In this document: positions 1-9,157 of the stretch, piece by piece
Layout of the letters: each line of letters opens with the position of its first letter
Position numbering within the stretch: the stretch's first letter is position 1
Assembly (NCBI GenBank): GCA_963821935.1
Contig: CAWGFM010000005.1
Location: 372,001 to 436,000 of the forward strand
Direction of reading: 5' to 3'
Length of the DNA: 64,000 nt
DNA from: JAOUEA01 sp963821935
Lineage (GTDB): Bacteria; Actinomycetota; UBA4738; HRBIN12
Program-made: the position numbers and the translations under genes
The notes under the pieces: generated by a model
Told to the model about the DNA's origin: nothing
The model's database searches: none
Seen by the model: the letters and a program-made list of their open reading frames with translations, nothing else

Positions 1-3000
1 CCGAGAACATCCAGACGCGGAGCGTTCCGTCTCCCAGGCCGGCAGCGACCGATCGCCCGTCCGGGCTGATCTCCACGGAAGTCCCGAACGCGTCCGTGCT
101 GCTCAGCTCCTCGACGATCTCGCCGGTCGACGTATCGTGAAGTCGGATACGCCCCGGCTCCTGCTCTGCCGTGGCGACGAAGAGGCCGTCCGGGGAGAGA
201 CTCGCGCCCGGGAACCACGTCGCCTCAGAACGAGCCAGGATCTGCAGTTCTTCACCCGACGTCGCATCCCAGAGCCGAACCGTTCCGTCGTCCAGGCCTG
301 TCGTCACGACGCTCGTTCCATCCGAGCTGATGTCCACGGTGCCAACCCAACCCCTATGCCCATCGAACCGAACCCGCTCTCGGCCGGTCGCCACGTCCCA
401 CATCGCGACGCCGAACCCGCCCGAAGCGGCGATTGTCGCGCCGTCCGGGCCGAAGTCGATACCGGTCACGAACGAGTCAGCCGGGAAGGTTCGGAGCCGA
501 TCACCAGTCGCCGTATCCCACACCGTGAACCCTTCGTAGTTGTTGGTCGCGACCATGGAACTATCCGGCGAGAAGGCCAGGGCGCCTCCTCCGCCCGGGA
601 ACGTCAGATGCTCCCCGCCTCTTTCTTTCGACACGTCCCATATCCTCCCGACTACGTTCGCATCTCCCGCCGCGAACCCGCCGTTGCCGGCAGCCAGGCG
701 GTGGCCGTCGGGACTGAACGACACGCAGCAGATCGTGGCTGCGTCGCTGGGGAGCACGAGGACCTCGCGTCCCCCGTCACGAGTTATCTCCCAAACGCGG
801 GTCGCACCGTCGGCGCCGCCTCCCGCCACGAGCTGTCCCGTCGGGCTGAACTCGAGGTCGACGATCTCGGAGGGAGGAAACAATGAGAAGAGATGATCGC
901 CGGTTCGAGCGTTCCATACGTCGACAGTGTCGCCGCTCGTGAGGACGACCCGGTCGTCTGGGCTCCACGCGACGTCCCAGCCGAAGCCCCCGTGACCTGC
1001 CCACACGAGGCGCTCCGACCGAACGTCGAAGACCTTTACCGGTGTATTCACATCACGTGTGACCACGGCGAGCTCATCGCCATCTGGGCCCCAGGCCAGA
1101 CCACCGGGCTCATAGCCACTGTTGACCTCCAACGAGGCGAGGAGACGTCCCGATACGACGTCCCATACGCGGGCTACCCCATCGAGACCGGTCGCGGCGA
1201 CCCGGTCGCCGTCCGGGCTGAACTCGAGCCAGCCGGCAGCCTTTGCGGACCGGATCGTTCGTACCGTGCCGCCATCCTCCGGGTCCCAGATCGTCAGCAC
1301 GCCATCGAAGGCGACGGTCCCAACGGCATCGCCCTTCGGACTCCAGTCGACGTCCCACAAGGCGACGTCCCCCAACGGTCCTTCGCGTCCGTGCAGAATC
1401 GCGAGTGTCTCGCCCGTCTCGGCGTCGAGGATCACCGCGTCCCCAGACTCGCCGCTCTCCGAGTATGGGTGCGCGACGAGCCGCTGGCCATCCGGGCTGT
1501 AGTCGAAGCTGTTCATCCGCGGGATCGACGCCACCACCCGTTGGGCCACGACCGCCTCGTGTAAGGCCTCTTCCGCGTCACGAACGACGATGCCCTCGGA
1601 CGAGCGGGTCGCTTCGACGGCCTCGATCGCGAGGAGCAGGCTTCGCTCCGGATCCACACCGAGGTTGGCACGGGCTGCGCTCGCGAGCTCGCGAGCGATC
1701 GCGACCTGCTCTCCCTGTTCGGCTCGCCCACGCTGATCGGTGGCGAACACGGTGAGTGCACCCGCCACCAGAGCGGCGACCGCCAGCACGGCCACGAAGG
1801 CACGGAGGCGTCGAACGGACCTACGCTCCAGGGCCGATTCACGCGCTCTTCGAAACTCCTCGTCCTTCCGCTGCCGGTCCCGCTCCACGACCGAGGCGCC
1901 GAGGAATTCGAGCTCCTCGGGCGTGAGTGCGAGACCGGACCCCGCCCGCCACGCCTCGGCCTGCTCAAGTCGCGAGCCCGCCAGCAAGAAGGACGCATCT
2001 CGGTCGGCCCCGATCCAATCGTGTGCTGCGGCGGCCACGCGGCGCTCGGTCCGGACCTCGTCGCGGGCGGTATCGATCCATCGGCGAAGACGAGGCCAGG
2101 CCGTGAGCAACGCCTCGTGCGCCAGTTCGATCGTGGGGGCGCCGTTCCGGGCGTCCCGGTCGAAGGAAAGCTGGCGAGAGGCGCCGAACGTGTCGATGAC
2201 GGTCGCCATGGCCTGCGGGTCCACTTCGAGCGAGGCGACCTCCGTTCGCGGCACGCGGCGTCTGGTGTCCTCGGCTCCCTCTCCGAGCGTCACGAGTCGC
2301 AGGAAGAGCTGACGGGCGGCCTCCTTGCCGCCCTGATCGAGCTCGTCGAACAGCTCCTCGGCTCGTCGTCCGAGCGCCCCCGAGACCCCGCCGATATCAC
2401 GGTATGCCTCGCGCGTGAGCACCTTTCCCTCTCGCCGGTCGAACAGCTCGGTGAGCGCGTACTGGAGCAGTGGCAGCGCACCCGGCTCGTCGGCCAGGTC
2501 CCGCACCATCTCGGCGAGCAGGCCTTGCTCGAGCCCGACGTCGACCGCTTTCGCCGGACCGACGATCGCCCGTTCCAGCTCCTCAGGTGACAGCGGCACC
2601 AACGCCTCCACATACGACCTGAGCAGATCGGCGAACCCCCGGTACATGAGAGGGCGGTCGTAGAAGTCCGCGCGGAGCGTGGTCACGACGTGAACCTGGC
2701 TCCGCGGGTCGGTCACGGCGTGATGGACCGCCGACAGGAACTGCACACGTCGTTCCTCGTCTCGTTCGAGCGTGAACACCTCTTCCAATTGATCGATCAC
2801 CAACAGGAGCTCCGAGTCGTCCGCCGGCAACACACGCTTCACGACGCGGAGCAGACCTCGTTCGTCTTGTTCCAACTGCTCGATCAGGCTGGCGGGTGGA
2901 TTCACCGCGATCCGGAGCAGCGACGCCTCGAGCTCTTCCAACGGATGGGCGCCGGGGATCATCTCGGCGATCAACCAACGTTCCGAGCCCGGGAGTGCGC

Positions 3001-3823
3001 CGCTGCGGATCGCCGGGACGAGCCCGGCTCGCACGACCGATGACTTGCCGGAACCACTGGGGCCGACGACGGCGAGGAACCGCGCCTCACCCGCTCGCGA
3101 CACGAGCTCCTGCGTGAGCGCCTCACGCCCGAAGAAGAAGGCGGCATCCGCCTCCTCGAACGCGCGCAGACCCTTGTAAGGGTTGCGCATCTCCAGAGCT
3201 CCGGCGTGCGGGGTCGCGACGGCTCCCAGGGCTCGAAGGTAGGCGAGATCCTGCGAAGGATCGGAGCCTTCGGGAGCGAGCCGGATCACGGGGACGGGGT
3301 CAGCGAACCCCTTGAGACGTGCGGTGCCGCGTTCGATGTACGAGACACCGTCCACCCGCCGCGCGAGGTGAACCACCTCCCGGGTCGCAAGGGTCTCCGC
3401 CGCCCCGGCCATCGAGCAGAGCCTTGCTGCGAGGTTGATCGCACCGCCCCGGTACCCGTCCTCGAGGGGAACGACCTCGCCGGCATCGAGACCGATCCCC
3501 ACACCCAGCGGAAGGGCGGGGTCGGCAATGGTCTGCTCGGCGAAGCGCGCCTGGAGCTCGAGCGCCGCTCGGATGGCCTCTCGCGGAGAGGTGAACACGG
3601 CGAGGGCCTCGTCGCCCCGAAGCTGGATCCCTGTACCACCACGCGCCTCGAGTGCCGGGATCGCGATCCGCGCGAACCTGTCGGCGAGCCGGGCACCCGC
3701 CTCGTCACCGTGGTCTTGCATGAAGGCGGTGTATCCGCGGATGTCGGCGATTAGGAACGTGCGGACGTGGGCGTTATCGGTGCCCGCGTCGGTAAGACCC
3801 GCATGCGGACCCTCGCCGACCAT
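1..3823 (-). CDS. Class III cyclase - nSTAND1 NTPase - WD40 repeat protein (partial, C-terminus off window)
   Basis: One uninterrupted minus-strand frame starts at ATG 3823 and runs off the left edge (about 1274 codons visible). Residues 20-190 form a class III nucleotide cyclase domain: ADIRGYT with metal Asp27, RGDEALAVF with Asp71, and NLAAR with the catalytic Asn and Arg. The usual substrate Lys before the second Asp is Gln67, so ATP or GTP use is uncertain. The nSTAND1 entry motif NPYKGLRAFEE follows, then Walker A GPSGSGKSS near 254-262 and Walker B LLLVIDQLEE near 337-346. A single membrane segment lies near 672-695. From about 760 onward come WD40 repeats of the form FSPDG...VWD. This is signal-transduction STAND architecture; the ligand and output are unknown. 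Its neighbour is a damaged nuclease-like gene. Confidence 0.85.
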   Translation of the reverse strand, partial: MVGEGPHAGLTDAGTDNAHVRTFLIADIRGYTAFMQDHGDEAGARLADRFARIAIPALEARGGTGIQLRGDEALAVFTSPREAIRAALELQARFAEQTIADPALPLGVGIGLDAGEVVPLEDGYRGGAINLAARLCSMAGAAETLATREVVHLARRVDGVSYIERGTARLKGFADPVPVIRLAPEGSDPSQDLAYLRALGAVATPHAGALEMRNPYKGLRAFEEADAAFFFGREALTQELVSRAGEARFLAVVGPSGSGKSSVVRAGLVPAIRSGALPGSERWLIAEMIPGAHPLEELEASLLRIAVNPPASLIEQLEQDERGLLRVVKRVLPADDSELLLVIDQLEEVFTLERDEERRVQFLSAVHHAVTDPRSQVHVVTTLRADFYDRPLMYRGFADLLRSYVEALVPLSPEELERAIVGPAKAVDVGLEQGLLAEMVRDLADEPGALPLLQYALTELFDRREGKVLTREAYRDIGGVSGALGRRAEELFDELDQGGKEAARQLFLRLVTLGEGAEDTRRRVPRTEVASLEVDPQAMATVIDTFGASRQLSFDRDARNGAPTIELAHEALLTAWPRLRRWIDTARDEVRTERRVAAAAHDWIGADRDASFLLAGSRLEQAEAWRAGSGLALTPEELEFLGASVVERDRQRKDEEFRRARESALERRSVRRLRAFVAVLAVAALVAGALTVFATDQRGRAEQGEQVAIARELASAARANLGVDPERSLLLAIEAVEATRSSEGIVVRDAEEALHEAVVAQRVVASIPRMNSFDYSPDGQRLVAHPYSESGESGDAVILDAETGETLAILHGREGPLGDVALWDVDWSPKGDAVGTVAFDGVLTIWDPEDGGTVRTIRSAKAAGWLEFSPDGDRVAATGLDGVARVWDVVSGRLLASLEVNSGYEPGGLAWGPDGDELAVVTRDVNTPVKVFDVRSERLVWAGHGGFGWDVAWSPDDRVVLTSGDTVDVWNARTGDHLFSLFPPSEIVDLEFSPTGQLVAGGGADGATRVWEITRDGGREVLVLPSDAATICCVSFSPDGHRLAAGNGGFAAGDANVVGRIWDVSKERGGEHLTFPGGGGALAFSPDSSMVATNNYEGFTVWDTATGDRLRTFPADSFVTGIDFGPDGATIAASGGFGVAMWDVATGRERVRFDGHRGWVGTVDISSDGTSVVTTGLDDGTVRLWDATSGEELQILARSEATWFPGASLSPDGLFVATAEQEPGRIRLHDTSTGEIVEELSSTDAFGTSVEISPDGRSVAAGLGDGTLRVWMFS

Positions 3824-3840
3824 ATGCTGATTATGCTCCC

Positions 3841-3862
3841 GGCCGTAGCTCAGTTCCTAGGG
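3841..3862 (+). other. tRNA-like 5' fragment
   Basis: GGCCGTAGCTCAGTT followed by CTAG resembles the acceptor and D-arm start of a bacterial tRNA. No anticodon arm or TTCGA T-loop follows in the next 80 bases, so this is not a functional tRNA. It lies just upstream of the STAND gene start, on the opposite strand. It could be a relic of an integration site or chance. Confidence 0.2.
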
Positions 3863-4070
3863 ACCCCCGTCTTGACCCTGCCGCTGAGGTTGCGGATGCT
3901 CGGTCATCAGGGTGTGTGTCGGTCGGTCGGACGTCCACAAACGAATGGGAGTGGCTATCTGTGAGCGCCTCATCTTCGGTGATCATGATCTGCGTCACTG
4001 GGGGGTTTGGGGTGGTACCCGCGCTCGCTTAGCGGCGTGATTGCGTGGGAGTACCTGGTCAGTTGGCAAC

Positions 4071-4563
4071 CTATCGCTGCTGCGCTCCTGATTGGTGATC
4101 CATCAGGTAGTCCGCCCAGGGACTCCCCGAGTCGGGATCAGGGCTGGCCTGGAACCGGCGGTTCTTGCCCGTCTTGCTCTCGCTGAACTCCACGCTCGGA
4201 ACGAACCACGCGGTCTGGATCCGGGCATCGTACTGGTCGACCACCAAGAACAGCAGATACAGATCGGGGCGCGGACGGAACGTGCCCGGATTGAGGAGGG
4301 CCTTCGCGCCCCTGCGTTCGATCTTCTCCGGGGCGTCGAAGAAGTGGGACTTCACTTGGACGGAAAGCGTGGGTCGTCCGGCCGACCGGTAGAAGACGAG
4401 GTCGACCCCTTCGTCATCGACCAGGGAGGTGGCGACGTTCAACTCGCCATCGCTGCCCAGGACGCACATCGAAGCGACCAGGGACTCCGCGGCGATACCC
4501 CTCCACTTCTCCCTCTGTTTGTCGGTCGGTCCGTTTCCCGTAGATGAGGGCCGTCACCGGCAT
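4071..4563 (-). pseudogene. DUF4365-like / PD-(D/E)XK-type protein, frameshifted
   Basis: The C-terminal frame (4469-4071) contains DDEGVDLVFYR and, about 10 residues on, SVQVKSHF. This Asp...Gln-x-Lys pattern is that of PD-(D/E)XK-fold proteins such as DUF4365. Reading upstream in that frame gives REKWRGIAAESLVASM, a natural N-terminal helix, but no start codon before a stop. The other frame supplies a good start at ATG 4563 (MPVTALIYGKRTD) with AAGGGG upstream. The two frames meet at 4521-4532, where GGTC is tandemly repeated; removing one 4-base unit restores a continuous protein of about 163 residues. So the gene is probably broken by repeat slippage, or the assembly has an error. A shorter product from ATG 4469 is possible. 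The family call is by motif only. Confidence 0.55.
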
Positions 4564-4724
4564 GGTCGGGTGACGCCCCTTCGTGCCTTTTCGAGCGCCG
4601 ATCGCCTGCCACATCGACAGCCGAACCACCGCACCCGGCCCTCGATCGCGGGAAGCGAGCACCGGCGCCTTCTTCAGCGGAGTTCTGAGATGTCAGGGGC
4701 CTCAGTTTTGAGAACACCCCGGAG

Positions 4725-4806
4725 TGGGAGGAGGAGGATTCGAACCTCCGTAGGCTGAGCCGGCGACTTTACAGGCCGCTCCCTTTGGCCACTCGGGCAT
4801 CCTCCC
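4725..4806 (-). tRNA. tRNA-Tyr (GTA)
   Basis: Read on the minus strand, 4806 to 4725 folds as an 82-nt class II tRNA. The acceptor stem GGGAGGA pairs with TCCTCCC plus discriminator A. The anticodon loop is CTGTAAA (anticodon GTA), there is a long variable arm, and the T arm is GGAGG-TTCGAAT-CCTCC. CCA is not encoded. The tRNA is divergent from yajQ. Confidence 0.95.
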
Positions 4807-4872
4807 GCAAGTGCCGGACGAGGATAGCGAACCGACGCGCCACGGCGCACGCGACCCCGCTATCCTGACGAC

Positions 4873-5370
4873 ATGGCCAAGGATCAGTTCTCCTTCGACA
4901 TCGTCAGCGAGGTCGACCTGCAGGAGGTTCGCAACGCGGTGGACCAGGCGGGGCGAGAGCTGTCCCAGCGGTTCGACTTCAAGGACACCGGCACCAGCGT
5001 GGAGCTCAAGGACGAGAAGGTCGAGCTGCACTCGTCCACCGAAGACCGCTTGAAGGCGGCGTGGCAGGTGCTGCAGGAGCGTGCGATCAAGCGGAGCATC
5101 CCGCTCAAGTCGTTGCAGGCCGGCGCCATCGAGGACGCCGCCAAGGGCAGCGTGCGGCAGTCGGTCACGATCGTCACCGGCATCAGCGACGAGAAGACCA
5201 AGGAGATCTCCAAGTTCGTGCGCCAGGCCGTCCCCAAGATCCAGACCCAGATCCAGGGCGCGCAGGTTCGGGTGCTGGGCAAGAGCAAGGACGACCTGCA
5301 GAAGGCGATCGCCGCGGTCAAGGGACACGACTTCGGGCTGGCGTTGCAGTTCACGAACTACCGTCCCTGA
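4873..5370 (+). CDS. yajQ: YajQ family nucleotide-binding protein (DUF520)
   Basis: The 165-residue product begins MAKDQFSFDIVSEVD and ends in GHDFGLALQFTNYRP, both hallmarks of YajQ, and its length matches the family. YajQ proteins have two ferredoxin-like folds; some members bind cyclic di-GMP and act as cytoplasmic regulators, but whether this one does is not visible. A TATCCT box lies only 7 bases before the ATG, which would fit leaderless transcription, though no good -35 was found. It is first in a three-gene plus-strand group with two PLP enzymes. Confidence 0.93.
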   Translation: MAKDQFSFDIVSEVDLQEVRNAVDQAGRELSQRFDFKDTGTSVELKDEKVELHSSTEDRLKAAWQVLQERAIKRSIPLKSLQAGAIEDAAKGSVRQSVTIVTGISDEKTKEISKFVRQAVPKIQTQIQGAQVRVLGKSKDDLQKAIAAVKGHDFGLALQFTNYRP

Positions 5371-5448
5371 CCAGCAACGAGAGCGCTGCGCGGCCGCACG
5401 CCGTCGCATTGCGGCCCGGTTGGCCCACGGGTACCCTTGCCGGACCTC

Positions 5449-5458
5449 AGGAGGTGAT
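5449..5458 (+). promoter_or_regulatory. Strong Shine-Dalgarno sequence fixing the GTG start at 5463
   Basis: AGGAGGTGAT is complementary to the 16S rRNA 3' end over its whole length and sits 4 bases before GTG 5463. It shows that the aminotransferase begins there, although the frame stays open far upstream into yajQ. Confidence 0.85.
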
Positions 5459-5462
5459 ACGC

Positions 5463-6845
5463 GTGGACCTCGATCGGTTGAAGACGCGCGCGGCGGAACT
5501 CGCCGAGAAGGAAGGCGCCCAGTGGCGGGCGAAGACCCAAGGCTCCGAGAAGCTGTACCAACGAGCGACGAAGTCGCTGCCCAACGGCGTGGTCTCGAAC
5601 TTCCAAGCGGGTGATCCGTATCCGGTGTACCTAGCCCATGGCAAGGGCTCCAAGGTCTGGGACGTGGACGGGTCCGAGTACACCGACTTCCACGGTGGCT
5701 TCGGTGTCAACGTGGTGGGACACGCACACCCCCTCATCGTCGAGGCCATCAAGAAGGCGGCCGAGGACGCGATCCACTTCGCCGTCACCACCGAGAACAC
5801 GGTGGCGTTGGCCGAAGCCATCTGCGAGCGGTTCCAGAGCGAGCAGATGCGTTTCGTCAACTCGGGAACCGAGGCCACCATGGACGCGATCCGCGTCGCG
5901 CGAGCCGCGACCGGGCGCGACACGATCATCAAGATGGAAGGCAGCTACCACGGTCACCATGACTCGGTGCTGTTCTCCGTGGTTCCCGAAGCGGACACGC
6001 TGGGCATGCGGTTCGACGTGGACCAGGACGGCAAGAGCTGGTACACCACGCGGCCCACATCCAAAGGGGTCCCAGAGGCGCTCTGGAACACCACGATCGT
6101 CGCGCCGTTCAACGACGCGGCTGCGGTCGAGGCAGCCTTCACCGACAACCCGGGCACGATCGCCGCGGTGATCCTGGAGCCGGTGATGATGAACATCGGC
6201 ATCGTGGTGCCCGAGGACGGATACCTGCAGGCGCTGAAGGATTCCTGTGAGCGACACGGCGCCGTGTTGATCTTCGACGAGGTGAAGTGCGGCGGCACGA
6301 TCGCTTACGGCGGAGCGGCGGAGCGGTACGGCGTCGTGCCGCACCTGGCGGCATGGGCCAAAGCCATCGGCGGCGGTTCCACGATCGGCGCCTTCGGTGG
6401 CGACGCGAACATCATGGATCACGTCACCAAAGGAGCGGCCCAGCAGGGAACGTTCAACGGCAACCCCCTGTCCTCGGCGATCGGGCTGACGGCCCTGACC
6501 AAGGTGCTCACGCGCGACGCCTACGATCACCTGGGCAAGCTGGGCACCATGTTGGCCGAAGGATGCGACCGAGCCATCGCCGAGGCCGGCATCCCGGCCC
6601 ACACCGTGGACCTGGGCGCCAAGGGTTGCGTCTCTTACCGAGCCACGCCTCTCACCAACTATCGGGACTTCTTGGAGACCATCACCGACATCTACTGGGC
6701 CTCCTATCCGTTCATGGTGAACCGAGGCATCTTCATGACGCCCGGCGATGAAGAGCAATGGACGGTCTCGGTGCAACACACCGAGACCGACGTCCAGACC
6801 TACATCGACGCGTTCGGGGAGTTCTGCCAAGAGCTCGTCTCATAG
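5463..6845 (+). CDS. Class III PLP-dependent aminotransferase (glutamate-1-semialdehyde aminomutase-like)
   Basis: The 460-residue protein has class III (fold type I) features: GSYHGHHDS, NSGTEATMDAIRVARAATG, an IFDEV aspartate, and AKAIGGG with PLP Lys300. It resembles HemL-type enzymes in length and layout. However, the HemL-typical segment after FDEV (MTGFR) is replaced by KCGGTIAYGG, so tetrapyrrole synthesis should not be assumed. An amino-acid or amine transaminase is equally possible. The next gene is a PLP decarboxylase 47 bases away, suggesting a joint role in amino-acid or amine metabolism. Start chosen on the strong Shine-Dalgarno at 5449. Confidence 0.85.
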   Translation: MDLDRLKTRAAELAEKEGAQWRAKTQGSEKLYQRATKSLPNGVVSNFQAGDPYPVYLAHGKGSKVWDVDGSEYTDFHGGFGVNVVGHAHPLIVEAIKKAAEDAIHFAVTTENTVALAEAICERFQSEQMRFVNSGTEATMDAIRVARAATGRDTIIKMEGSYHGHHDSVLFSVVPEADTLGMRFDVDQDGKSWYTTRPTSKGVPEALWNTTIVAPFNDAAAVEAAFTDNPGTIAAVILEPVMMNIGIVVPEDGYLQALKDSCERHGAVLIFDEVKCGGTIAYGGAAERYGVVPHLAAWAKAIGGGSTIGAFGGDANIMDHVTKGAAQQGTFNGNPLSSAIGLTALTKVLTRDAYDHLGKLGTMLAEGCDRAIAEAGIPAHTVDLGAKGCVSYRATPLTNYRDFLETITDIYWASYPFMVNRGIFMTPGDEEQWTVSVQHTETDVQTYIDAFGEFCQELVS

Positions 6846-6892
6846 CGCATCATTGCCCTCACGCAGCCGACGGCGAGAGGGCACACGAACAG

Positions 6893-8263
6893 ATGCATCG
6901 GTACACGGACGAGACCGAAGCGTTGTCGCGTGCCATCGAGGCCTACGCCCGTGATCGGATCGCCAACGCGCAGCCCTTGGACCACTCGGCCGAGGGTGCG
7001 GACCTGACGAAGCGAGCCGGCCGGACGATCGTCGAGGAGGGCCTGGGCGGTCTCGAGGCGCTGCGGATCTGGACGGAGGTCCTGGCCCCGGCCACGATCT
7101 CCACGGACCATCCGTCATCGATGGCCTTCGTTCCGGCCGCCCCCACCAAGGCCTCGGTGCTCTTCGACCTGGTCGTCGGTGCATCGTCGACGATCGCGGC
7201 CGGCTGGATCGACGGAGCCGGGGCCATCTGGGCCGAGAACCAGGCGCTGCGCTGGGTGGCCGATCTCGCGGGCTACCCACCGGACGCGGGCGGCGCGTTC
7301 GTGTCGGGAGGCTCGGCGGGCAACCTCTCGGCGCTGGTGACGGCGCGCGCCGCCGCCTCCGAGCGCCTGGGTCACCGACCGGAACGAGGATGGAAGATCG
7401 CCCTGGCCGAGAGCGCGCATTCCTCGATCGTGACGGCGGCGCGCGTCATGGATGTCGGCATCGTGCGCATCGACGGTGACGATCGGGGCCGGCTCACCGG
7501 GGAGGCGCTGGAGGGCGCGCTCGACGGCCTCGCGCCGGCCGAGCTGGAAGGTGTGTTCGCGGTGGTGGCCAGCGCGGGCGCCACGAACGCCGGCACGGTC
7601 GACGATCTGGCAGGCATCGCGGACACCTGTGCCGCCCGAAACGTGTGGCTTCACGTCGATGGCGCATACGGTGGGGCCGGCCTGGTGGCTCCCAGCGTCC
7701 GCCCGCTGTACGACGGCATCGAACGCGCCGATTCGTTCATCGTGGATCCGCACAAATGGCTGTTCGCACCCTACGACTGCTGCGCCCTGCTCTACCGCGA
7801 TCCCGCCCGCGCTCGCAGCGTGTTCCGCCAGGAGGCGAGCTACCTGGACACCGTGAACCAAGAGGGAGCGGCGTGGAGCGAATGGAACCCGTCGGAGTTC
7901 GCCTATCACCTGACCAGGCGGGCGCGCGGCCTGCCCTTCTGGTTCTCGCTGGCCACCTACGGCACCGCCGCCTACCGGGACGCCGTCGAAACCGTGCTCC
8001 GGCTCACCCGCGACACCGCCAGCGAGATCCATGCACGTGATGGCGTGGAACTGCTGATGGATCCGGACTTGTCCGTGGTGCTGTTCCGCCGAACGGGCTG
8101 GAACGCCGACGAGTACGAAACCTGGTGGCGCCGCCTCCTGGACGAACAGATCGCGTTCGTGCAGCCCACGTCGTTCCGAGGGGAGAAGGTGGCGCGGCTG
8201 TGCTTCGTGAACCCGCGCACCACGATGGACGACGTTCGGGCCGTCCTGGACACCATGGCCTGA
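6893..8263 (+). CDS. Pyridoxal-dependent (group II) decarboxylase, aromatic-L-amino-acid decarboxylase-like
   Basis: The 456-residue protein shows the group II decarboxylase pattern: SGGSAGNLSALVTAR for phosphate binding, HVDGAYGG with the PLP Asp, and DPHKWLF with the Schiff-base Lys288. The C-terminal VARLCFVNPRTT is also typical. The family decarboxylates aromatic amino acids, glutamate or diaminobutyrate; the substrate cannot be read here. ATG 6893 is preceded by GAGAGGG, and upstream in-frame starts would overlap the aminotransferase. It ends 10 bases before the convergent htpX stop, with no clear terminator between. Confidence 0.88.
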   Translation: MHRYTDETEALSRAIEAYARDRIANAQPLDHSAEGADLTKRAGRTIVEEGLGGLEALRIWTEVLAPATISTDHPSSMAFVPAAPTKASVLFDLVVGASSTIAAGWIDGAGAIWAENQALRWVADLAGYPPDAGGAFVSGGSAGNLSALVTARAAASERLGHRPERGWKIALAESAHSSIVTAARVMDVGIVRIDGDDRGRLTGEALEGALDGLAPAELEGVFAVVASAGATNAGTVDDLAGIADTCAARNVWLHVDGAYGGAGLVAPSVRPLYDGIERADSFIVDPHKWLFAPYDCCALLYRDPARARSVFRQEASYLDTVNQEGAAWSEWNPSEFAYHLTRRARGLPFWFSLATYGTAAYRDAVETVLRLTRDTASEIHARDGVELLMDPDLSVVLFRRTGWNADEYETWWRRLLDEQIAFVQPTSFRGEKVARLCFVNPRTTMDDVRAVLDTMA

Positions 8264-8272
8264 GCGAGGCGG

Positions 8273-9157
8273 CTAGGACGTGGGACCGATCGGTCCGGGT
8301 TGCGAGCGCACCTTGAGTGCCTGGAGCCGGGCCACGCGTTCCTGCGTGGGCGGATGCGTCGCGAACAGCGACAGGACGCCTCGTCCCTTCAGCGCCGCCA
8401 GCGGGTTCACGATGAACATGTGGGCCTCGCCCGGTTGCAGGGAATGCGGCGGCGGCACCTGCCTGCTCGTCTGATCCAGCTTCACCAGTGCGCTCGCCAG
8501 GGCATCGGGATCGTCCGAGAGCAGGGCCCCCGACTCATCGGCCTGGAACTCCCTGGACCTCGATACCGCCATCTGGATGAGACCCGCAGCGAGCGGCGCG
8601 AAGATCCACGCCACCAGCAGCACGATGGGGCTGCCACCGTCGTCGTCGTCGCCGCCGAACCAGAACGCCATCATCGCGAGGTAGCTGATCGAGGTCCCGA
8701 TCGCCGCTGCCACGGAGGCCACCAGGATGTCGCGATTGGCCACGTGCGAGAGCTCATGGGCCAGGACGCCGCGGAGCTCGCGCTCGTCCAGGATCTCCAC
8801 GATGCCCTTGGTGACCGCGACCTTGGCGTTGGCGGGATTCCGGCCCGTGGCGAAGGCGTTGGGCTGGGCCATGTCGGACACGTAGATGCCGGGCATGGGC
8901 ATGCCGTGGGCCTGCGTGAGCTCACGGACGATCGCGTACAGCCGGGGCTGCTCTGCCTCGGTGACCTCACGCGATCGGGTGGAACGCACCGCGATCGAGC
9001 CGGACCACCAGTACATCGCGAGGTTGAACCCCAGGCCCAGCACCAGGGCGATGAACATGCCCGTCTGGCCCCCGATGAGCGCACCCACGACCAGGAACAG
9101 CCCCATGAGGGCGGCGATCAGGATCCACGTCTTGAGTCGATTGATGCCAGGTGTCAC
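8273..9157 (-). CDS. htpX: HtpX-like M48 membrane zinc metalloprotease
   Basis: The 294-residue protein begins with two membrane segments (about 10-50). It carries the zinc motif HELSH at 134-138, and two more membrane segments lie near 145-195. SREFQADESGA near 205-215 supplies the third metal-ligand Glu. HtpX degrades misfolded membrane proteins at the inner membrane. GTG 9157 follows GAGGAGTGAT at good spacing. It is the last gene of the block, 77 bases after nuoN, where membrane-protein quality control fits next to many polytopic subunits. Confidence 0.92.
   Translation of the reverse strand: MTPGINRLKTWILIAALMGLFLVVGALIGGQTGMFIALVLGLGFNLAMYWWSGSIAVRSTRSREVTEAEQPRLYAIVRELTQAHGMPMPGIYVSDMAQPNAFATGRNPANAKVAVTKGIVEILDERELRGVLAHELSHVANRDILVASVAAAIGTSISYLAMMAFWFGGDDDDGGSPIVLLVAWIFAPLAAGLIQMAVSRSREFQADESGALLSDDPDALASALVKLDQTSRQVPPPHSLQPGEAHMFIVNPLAALKGRGVLSLFATHPPTQERVARLQALKVRSQPGPIGPTS

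Noticed and set aside
893..1564. Long plus-strand frames over the first 3.8 kb
   Set aside because: They are the complement of the WD40/STAND gene, rich in Arg and Pro and without domain motifs.
3841..3862. A tRNA gene on the plus strand
   Set aside because: Only acceptor and D-arm-like bases are present; no anticodon stem, T-loop or matching 3' acceptor follows.
4860..4865. TATCCT as a firm promoter of yajQ
   Set aside because: Spacing would fit a leaderless transcript, but no -35 element is visible at the right distance.
5061..5462. A longer aminotransferase starting inside yajQ
   Set aside because: The strong Shine-Dalgarno at 5449-5458 and family length fix the start at 5463; the extension is yajQ read in another frame.
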